From Strigamia acuminata (taxonomy: Eukaryota > Arthropoda > Chilopoda > Geophilomorpha > Linotaeniidae): a stretch of DNA of 64,000 nt. This document shows positions 56,832 through 64,000 of the stretch, piece by piece (within the stretch, counting starts at the first letter, position 1; the number at the start of each line of letters is the position of its first letter). A model generated the notes under the pieces. The model made no database searches, had not been told where the DNA came from, and was given only the letters and a program-made list of their open reading frames with translations. The DNA lies in contig OX442318.1 of assembly GCA_949358305.1 (NCBI GenBank), positions 8,976,501 through 9,040,500 of the forward strand, given 5' to 3'. A program made the position numbers and the translations under genes.

Positions 56832-58374
56832 TTAAATTTAAGGATCTTCTAGTCAAATTCAAGGATTTTCAATTCTCAAAAGACGACTTCAGCACTTTCT
56901 CTTAAATTACTTAAAGAAGTGACTGAAAGAAGTGAATTTTTGATTGAGCACGCTAAAAAGATGGCTTACTACAACATGTGGTAACAATATCAGGTGCAGA
57001 AGAGATAAGTCACTTGTATAAGTCAAAGAAGAGATTTCAATTTCACTTAATCTTAATCCTCTTATTTGAATTCTTTCAAGTTGATGTCTCGGAGATTCGA
57101 TGTAAAAAACGCCGTATTCTGTTTAGAGAAGTCATTCCCATGTTATTCAATGGGAATGACGTCACGTACAAACACGAAACGAGTTTTGCATACGTTTTAG
57201 AGTTTTTGAATGCACCTATTGTTTGACAAGTGACAGGTGTATGATTTTCTTGAGAAACTATGGCTGCAGATGTCTTAAAGTGACCGCACAGGTGATGTGT
57301 TGAAATGTGCAAAATAACGAAAGAAAGTAATGGTTGTGTGGTTTCATCAGTACATGCTGTAATTGAATGACTAGAGCTCACAATCTTTCAGAGTAGAAAT
57401 ATTTGAACACTCTGGATATTTGAAAAGGAATGTTTTAAGTTAAAACATTCCTTTTAAGCTTTGGAACAATTGCACGTCACAGCCGGAAGTAATTTGTCAG
57501 GTTGATTCAGCGCTCAAATAAAATTTGTTTGTGTACCACCCTAGATAGAAATCTTTCTACATTTGATGCTTGTGAACAGAATGATGTTTGCTGTGAGTAC
57601 TAGTCTTTGGGGGGAGAGCCATTGTTGCAAAGGAAGTTAAACAAGGAAAAAAACATTTGTCGGGGAAATTCTACGCTCTGGAGTCCTATGTAGGAAGTTG
57701 TGGAAGGATTTATGCATGAGATTTCACACTTTGAGAAATGTGGAACAGACCTTGATTTTACATGTTTTTATTTTTATGACACTTTTTATAAAAAATTTTT
57801 TAATAGAAAGAGAAAAAAAAATTAATTGAACTTTTTTTTTATTTATAAAAAAGGTACAAATTAGGTTAAGATAGAGGGAAAATGGTAGGAAAAACAAGAC
57901 AATTGTGTTACCCGTCCCCTTTTCACTTCTGGAAGATGATTTTTCTGCTTGTATTTAAGACAGCTAACAAAGTTATGAAGCACGCGCTAAAAAGTAAAAG
58001 CAAAAACCCGAGAAACAACACCACCTGCCTGTGATCGAGTAAACTATTTCTTTGACAACGTCCGCTGCGAGGTGAAAACCATCCTCTGCTACCAAAAATA
58101 ACATGGCATTCTAACCTAACTTGATCTGCAGCAGTGCTTTTCAAAGTGTGGTACAAATACAACCCCTGAAAATGTAGATAAAACAATGCTCTTTCAAGCT
58201 AATTTATTTGTTTTTCAACAAAGTTTACTCATTATTGTGCTACAGCACTTTATTGTTGCATTTTCAGTTTAAGGTGGTCATGATTCCAAAATTTTTGCCA
58301 GGGATTGTAGATCAGGTGTGTAATTGATTGGGAATCCGTAATATACGCAACATTCCTACGTGCGACAATACCAA
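56832..58374. other. Intronic sequence with small hairpins
   Basis: Contains a perfect 14-bp-stem hairpin at 57423-57455 (AAAAGGAATGTTTT and inverse) and an imperfect one near 57133-57160. A GAATGCACCTA motif near 57208 resembles an end of the GGCGCATTC MITE family. CCGGAAGT, an ETS-type motif, is at about 57483. No exon is recognised. Confidence 0.4.
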
Positions 58375-58599
58375 TCGCACGTAAGAATGGACACATATTC
58401 ACGTGGTCGGAACGTTTTTCCACCGATGGCATCACATAATCTAAAGCCACACTGTATTCTGGAGTGACAACAGGTAACAAACATGCTTAGTTGGCAAGCA
58501 ATGCATGACACGTGATTGCTGTCATCCAATCAGCGCACAGAACAACGAATCAATAGGAAATAACACATGGATACGTATTGCTCCTTATGGTGCGTTGAT

Positions 58600-58635
<36 letters not shown>

Positions 58636-58660
58636 ATACGTGTCCATGTTATCTTTGGTT
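58375..58660 (+). mobile_element. Copy of the GTGAACCAAG-end MITE with an AAAT microsatellite
   Basis: Shares CACTGTATTCTGGAGTGACA, AGCAATGCATGACACGTGAT and AACGAATCAATAGGAAATAA with 14685-14857. An insertion with about nine AAAT units lies at 58603-58637, and the right end is CCATGTTATCTTTGGTTCAT. Confidence 0.75.
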
Positions 58661-58979
58661 CATGGTATCACGATACTTGTGAACTGAAGACATACGAAGT
58701 GCCCTCAAAGAAGCTCTTTGTTTTCTCAGGCCGTGTAATATTGAATGGGAATAAACATTAACGGAAAAGACAATTTAGCGACAAATAATAAAACACGCCG
58801 TTAGGAACCTACGCTATTGGTAAAACTGTCGCTCCTCAACGGTCTTATGCAATTTTGCCATTAGCTTAGGTAATGAGATGTTTTGCTTTCAAACATTTTG
58901 TTTATGTTTTTTGTTTGGTATCTCGAGTTGAGGGGATGTTTTGATCGGAAGATGATTTGTTGGTGTTAGTCTTTTCTTC

Positions 58980-59218
58980 ACCTAGCACAAGTGTCACGGT
59001 TACAGCTCAACAGGAAGAGTAGTGATTGGCACTTCCTGGGAGCTCCCCGTCTCAAGACTTGCTCTGTCGCTGTACTAGGAGTTTGTACTACTACTACAAG
59101 AGCTGGAATAAATGGAGGGAGGATGGAGGTTACACGAAATGGCCAACTTCCTCCAACGCGGACCCTGCACAAGAGCTGATAAGAAAAAAGTTGGAAAATT
59201 ACAAAATTACCCTGAACT
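58980..59218 (+). other. Exon-like block open in two overlapping frames
   Basis: Follows an acceptor-like TCTTCACCTAG (about 58984). One frame (ending TGA at 59179) fits phase 1 after the exon at 49294. The other reads SLYYYYKSWNKWREDGGYTK and continues to NYKITLN before TAA at 59218; it looks more protein-like but has a stop just upstream of 59026. The complexity is clearly higher than its surroundings. I do not recognise either product. It could be an alternative last exon, the last exon of another gene, or a decayed retrocopy. Confidence 0.35.
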
Positions 59219-59559
59219 AACACTAGAAAAAAAACCTCCCTTCCCATTTAGTTTTTAGTCTTTATTATTATTTTTTTGGGACAAATTTTCAATTTTTTTT
59301 TTCAATTAAAATATTATGAAACTAAGGAAGTTGAGGAAGGCATCAACAGGTGTTTGTTGGAATTTTATTAAGTGGGGATTGGAAGGGGTGAAAGAGAGGT
59401 AGACTGTGCATTGATGTGTAAATTCAGACAGCTAGCAGATGTAGGTGACAAACAGCAGCCGTAGATGCAATGAAAGTTGTTATTCTCAACAAATGCAGAA
59501 ATTTCGTCATACTCATCAACATCAATGCATCCATTGTGTTGAAATTTGGTTATATTGTT

Positions 59560-59935
59560 GAAACAGTGGTGTTGGAGTTGTTGCAGCTGAATTTTGATCA
59601 TGTTGTTGAAATTGTTATAATATTAAATTTTGATCGTATTGTTGAAATTGTTACAATGTTGAATTTTGATCATATTGTTGAAATTGCTACAATGTTGAAT
59701 TTTGATCATTTTGTTGAAGCAAATGCTAGTGAAATTGTTAGAACATTGAATTTTTATGATATTATTGAAAAAATATTGTTGAAGTTGCTACAATATTGAA
59801 TTTTGATGATATTGTTGAAACAATAGTGCTGAAATTGTTAAAACATTGAATTTTGATGATATTGTTGAAGCAAATGATGGTGAAATTGTTCCAATATTGA
59901 GTTTTGATCATATTGTTGAAATCCAGAGGGAATTC
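59560..59935 (+). repeat. 39-bp minisatellite with 12-bp extended variants
   Basis: Units contain TTGAATTTTGATCATATTGT followed by TGAAATTGTTACAATG. The basic period is 39 bp; some units gain a 12-bp GCAAATGCTAGT-like insert. Because both lengths are multiples of three, one + strand frame stays open for about 110 codons as a 13-residue repeat. Confidence 0.88.
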
Positions 59936-60407
59936 TTGCACCCAGAATGACAAATTACATCATTGTTTCACCAACAACACAGCTAAACATCACTAAGCTG
60001 TCTCCCAAAAATCCAACACACACGAGCCATGTCGATGTTGCCGAAGCAACCGACCGGCAGCAAACAACAAAACAAGCTGCATAGCAATGGAGGAAATTCA
60101 TTTCAGTAAATCACAATCTTTCAACTTAAAATATTTAAAAAAAAAATAATTAAATAAAAAAAAAATAATAAATGAAACACGGCTTTCCCCTCCCCCGGTC
60201 AAACGAACCTAATTACGCAATCAGTTTGTAAATTGGCGCTCTGAGCCTCGGACTTGGATGAGTGACGAGCGAATTAATAATGGCCAACTGGCCGAGTGCC
60301 TGAGTCGCAACGGCCCGTGTGTGTGGGAAAGTTGCCAGGCGTCAATTTCCACTGGCCGTTGTTCCTCACCCTCCCCAAATCAAATTTAAAAAAAAAAAAA
60401 ATGGCGG

Positions 60408-60439
<32 letters not shown>

Positions 60440-61084
60440 GGTGGGTCTAAGATGGCGAAACGTTTGAATTGGTCAAGGTGTCTGATGGACTAGGACATGT
60501 GGAACAGGTGCCCATTCCTTTGGTGCGAAAACAGCTGCTGTGCTGAACAGCTGTTTTGCAACAAGTTGCGCGTGTAAATTATTGCCAGTATTTATTTAAA
60601 GGTGTTTATTATAAGAGTTATTTATGATTGTATGATTGATATTGATGGAATTGTTTTGGGTTTGAATGAGAAATGAGATGTTTGTTTATGGTGTAATAAA
60701 ACGGTTGTTCTTTTTATAGATGGGATTTTGTTTTGGTTGTTTTTCGTGCGGAATTTCAAACAAATATTGGGTGAAGTTTGAGGAAATATTTTTCTGGTAT
60801 TTGTTTTGGAAATTTTTTTTATTTATTTAATTTGTTTTTTATTTTTTATTTTTTGGGGGGTGGAGTAGAGAGGTAAATGCAGATGGAATAAATTAAGTTT
60901 TGAGTTGAAAAAAGGGTTATTTTATGCGTGAATGGACAAGAATAAGGATCTTGAAACACCTGTCGGGTTTTTTTTTTTTTTGGTTTTGCTGCTGGGAGAG
61001 GGTGGTGGGGTGTCTTGGGGAAGTCAACAGGGAAGAAAGTGGAAAATAATAAGGTGAATTCAAATTAGTTAAAGAAGTACTTGA
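59936..61084. other. Intronic or intergenic sequence
   Basis: A complex block lies at 60180-60380. An interrupted T homopolymer of about 28 bases is at 60411-60439. The rest is AT- or GT-rich. No exon is recognised. Confidence 0.4.
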
Positions 61085-61351
61085 AATTTTGCTTATATTC
61101 TATGACTATTTTATGTTTACGATGGAATTTAACCAATTTGGTGTTTGTCGAAAGAGGATGGCAAAAATTATTGAGATTGAATTCAAAAGTGAAAATTTTT
61201 TTTTATGAATTTTTGAATCTATTATTTTTTTTATTGTTTGTTATGATGTTTAAAGAAAATACATGAAATTTCAGAAAGAAAATCCCATTAGTTTTCGAGA
61301 AAAAAAATAAAAACACTTTTGGAGGTCGAAATGAGGTTGGGGCCGGGCGGG
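61085..61351 (+). mobile_element. 5'-truncated copy of the 56445 piggyBac-like MITE
   Basis: Closely matches the right two thirds of 56445-56831, for example TTTTTTTATTGTTTGTTATG and ACACTTTTGGAGGTC, and ends GGCGGG followed by TTAA. The CCC-starting left end is missing. Confidence 0.8.
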
Positions 61352-63182
61352 TTAAAGAAATAATTAAAAGTTTGCTTAAATGAATAAAAACAAGTGATTA
61401 TTGAATGTTTCTAAATGAAATAATATTATTACTATTGCGCATGCTCGTGCATTAAAAAATTGATATTTCTAGCAGAAAATTTCTATATATAAAAAAAAAA
61501 AAAAATTTTAAAAAATTAAAAACAAAACAAGCCCTAAATAAAAATAAAAATTCTGTGGTTAGTCTACAAATCTGCCCTGTGATGTCTGATTCCTTCACAA
61601 AATGAACCCAATCAAGCATTTTGGATTTGCACTTGCTCAAAATTATTCCATTTGATGATTAACTCTGAGTTTTACATTGCCACAATCCCAAACTGACCTC
61701 TCCTTCTTCCTTCCTGCCAAAATGGAGGACCAAGGGAGGTGCTTAACCCAATCCCCAGCCATCAAACACCACGCATGTCTGTACCCTTAAGATAACACTC
61801 ACTGACCACTAATTAAGGGGTGTTGGGTCCCTATCTCCCTTTAACCAAAAAAAATTAATCTTTCTTTCTCTCTCTGTTTCTGTTCATGGGAGCGCCCTCA
61901 CTTGTTTTGCAAACCAAAGTTGAATTTGAGTGAGTCTATTGGTGCAGAAAGGTCACTCCAAAGTGTGGAAGAAAGTTGGTTAAAAGAGCAATGCTAAATG
62001 CCAAGTGATCACTGGTCTTGCTGGGTCTTGATGGTTGGCCCTCTTTGGAGCAAATTGGTATTTTAGATTTTTTTTTTATTTTTTTTTTAAATTGAAAAAA
62101 AAATAATAATTGGGAATCACATGGAGGATGAAGTAGGATGATGCTAGGTAAGTGTTTTCCTTTTCCTTTTGTGTGTTTTAATAGTTAAGGTAGAATAGAG
62201 CATTACTAATGGGCTTCCCTTGCTTTGTAACTGACCAATCATGTTGTGAATTTGTATCTTGTTCCCTTTCCTGAATACTTTGAAATTTATGTGTGAAGGG
62301 AAGAAAAAATATGTTGATTAGTTTTTAATTTAAATGCTGAATGGATCTGGAGCACACATGAAGCAATTTGGGATTGATTTAGGGAATTTGGGCTCGGTTT
62401 GGTTTTTTGGTGTTAAACGGTAGAAATAATTTTTTTTTTTTATAATTTGTTTTATGTATGAGTCAACATTTGGATTTGTCCAAAGGTTATTGGCAGATCG
62501 AACTGAAAGCGGAATATATTTTTGCGCTGTGTAATGTAAACGTAAACAGTGGTTACGTATGCGAAGTGGATTATCGCTATTGTGAGTCCTCTATGGGATT
62601 TAGGGTTAAGTTGGATTTTTTTTTGTAAATTTTGTAAATATTGTTGACTTGACGGTGGAAATTTCTGGTCAGGTAGAAATGAAACCATCACAACTTTTCC
62701 GATATTTATCGGGTAAGTCGAAAATAATATTTTAAAAAAAAAAGTAAAAGTAAAAGACATTTTTGGAGTCCGATTGGTCGGTTGATGTTTAACGTATTCT
62801 CAATCCCGCCAAACCCACTTTCGCCGTTTTATTCGCAATTGATTGCACCTAATACACAATTAGGCTTAAAAAAAAAACACTGCACAGATTTGAAAGTGGA
62901 AACGAGTCCATTTCGTCAAAACGGGATTTATGTTTTCGCAGCCTCGTATCTGATTGGTGATTGCTTTTGTTTCAATTTGTGCTCGCGTTTATTGACACGT
63001 GCCACTCAAGCACCAGACCAGGTGTTGACAATTTCGTCTCATCGTTTCCTCCTCCTATTTTTCCCTTCAAAGAAAATCACATTTGACGTCAATTTTCCCA
63101 TTTTTCCCCCCATTATTATTACTTCTCAGCCGAAAAACGTTTGTGATTGTGTGTGTGAACATGATAAGATGATGATCCAGTG
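61352..63182. other. Intronic or intergenic sequence
   Basis: Ordinary AT-rich DNA with a more complex block at about 61640-62060. From 62770 the sequence becomes more complex on approach to the exon-like block at 63183. Nothing is called. Confidence 0.35.
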
Positions 63183-63254
63183 ATGAAACGCAGCAGCCGC
63201 GTCTCCGCGTTCGATATGAGTGACATTCCGGAGCACTGGTTGTGTCTCATTTCG
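63183..63254 (+). CDS. Candidate alternative first coding exon
   Basis: ATG at 63183 opens MKRSSRVSAFDMSDIPEHWL and the frame reaches ATTTCG|GTAGGT, a good donor, at 63254 in phase 0. The block is GC-richer than its surroundings and the preceding 100 bp are complex, as expected of a promoter-proximal exon. It could be an alternative start of the Ets1/2-like gene or the start of the next gene. The phase does not match the exon ending at 49294, so the two would not be interchangeable onto the same next exon. No homology is recognised. Confidence 0.35.
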
Positions 63255-64000
63255 GTAGGTTACACTTTTTGATGCATTTTTGTATATTTTTCAATTTTGT
63301 GTGTCTTTTCGACCCCTCTAAGTCTACGTGCGGTGTTTACGTTTGTTATTATGTGATTTGGGAATATTATGGTGGGTATAATGTACTTTGGAGTATTTTT
63401 TTTTTCTAAAAAATTGAGGCCACTTGTGATTTTCGCATGGATCGTCACGACCGGACGTGGTGCATGCGTTGATCCGCATTGGGGATTGTAGGTTGTAGGG
63501 TGTTAAAATGTGAGGGTTATTTGATGTTTTTCAAGGTGTTTTGAGTTGGTTTAGCTAAAGTGTGATGCGGGTAAACCCTACACTTGCAAGGATGGTCACA
63601 AAAGGGATTTTTGATGTGTTTTTTTCGATTGTTTTTTTCTTGTTTTTGAGTGAAATTGATTTTTTTTTTTTTTGGAGGGATTTTTTTTGTTGTTTTTGTG
63701 GGTGTTGGTTTGTGATATTGTTGAATTTTTGGGTTTTTTTTTTTAGGGTTGAAATTTTATTTTAAAAGAAAATTTATGAAATCTTTGTAACAAGAAAAGT
63801 TTTCTGTTTCCTGTTTTTCTTTTTGTTGACTCCCAACTTTGCACTTGTTTCCTGCCTGCTAGAACTAGATGTTGCAATTTTTTTTATTTTATTTTGTTGG
63901 GTTTTTTTTTTCAACAAGTTTTATCAGTAATTGAAAATTAAAAAATATATTGTACTGTGGAAACTTTATCTCCAAAAATGTTTTTCTTTGTCTCAGAAGT
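63255..64000. other. Intron-like tail of the window
   Basis: T-rich, AT-rich sequence following the candidate donor at 63255. No exon or element is seen before the window ends. Confidence 0.45.

Overview
The window is a piece of an AT-rich, intron-rich animal genome, most likely an invertebrate bilaterian. Coding DNA is a few percent of the total and lies in short exons with ordinary GT/AG splice sites. The rest is introns and intergenic DNA full of minisatellites, homopolymer runs and short DNA-transposon remnants. The species cannot be fixed from sequence alone. An arthropod is possible, because the start of the second gene resembles what I remember of the Pointed/Ets1/2 amino terminus.

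Region 1 (about 3.1-34.1 kb, + strand) is an ETS transcription factor of the ERG/FLI1 family. A candidate TATA promoter and non-coding first exon lie near 3.4 kb. Eight coding exons follow: 11287-11638, 16342-16542 (Pointed/SAM domain), 17299-17352, 22215-22622, 24181-24264, 30554-30622, 30688-30735 and 33454-34058 (ETS DNA-binding domain and C-terminus). All their junctions are phase 1. From the Met at 11302 they join into one open frame of about 601 codons. The junctions recreate family signatures: VPA|DPTKW entering the Pointed domain, and DPYQ...[16 protein letters not shown] entering the ETS domain.

Region 2 (24.4-29.1 kb, in the ERG intron between the exons ending at 24264 and starting at 30554) is a nested transposon. 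The outer element has TTAA target duplications and 13-bp inverted ends. Inside it is an apparently complete Mutator-like (MULE) element with inverted repeats of over 200 bp, an exact 9-bp target duplication, and one uninterrupted antisense gene of about 1,076 codons. That protein joins a FAR1-like zinc cluster, a DDE MULE transposase, a SWIM finger, an AT-hook, a Ulp1-type (C48) cysteine protease and a PHD finger. It is the most remarkable object in the window.

Region 3 (36.0 kb to the end, + strand) is the 5' part of a second gene. It has a CCAAT-type candidate promoter, a non-coding exon ending at 36441, and coding exons at 36819-36936 and 49102-49294. The translated start, including an IKKE motif, fits an Ets1/2 (Pointed) gene; its Pointed and ETS domains would lie beyond the window. 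ERG-type and ETS1/2-type genes are also linked in vertebrates (ERG-ETS2, FLI1-ETS1).

The gaps hold at least three families of TTAA-flanked elements, a hAT-type MITE with exact 8-bp duplications (two copies, one nested in another MITE), pogo/Tigger-like MITEs with TA duplications, a foldback element, and minisatellites with periods of 18 to about 290 bp. Blocks of more complex, GC-richer unique sequence inside the AT-rich introns are candidate regulatory DNA.
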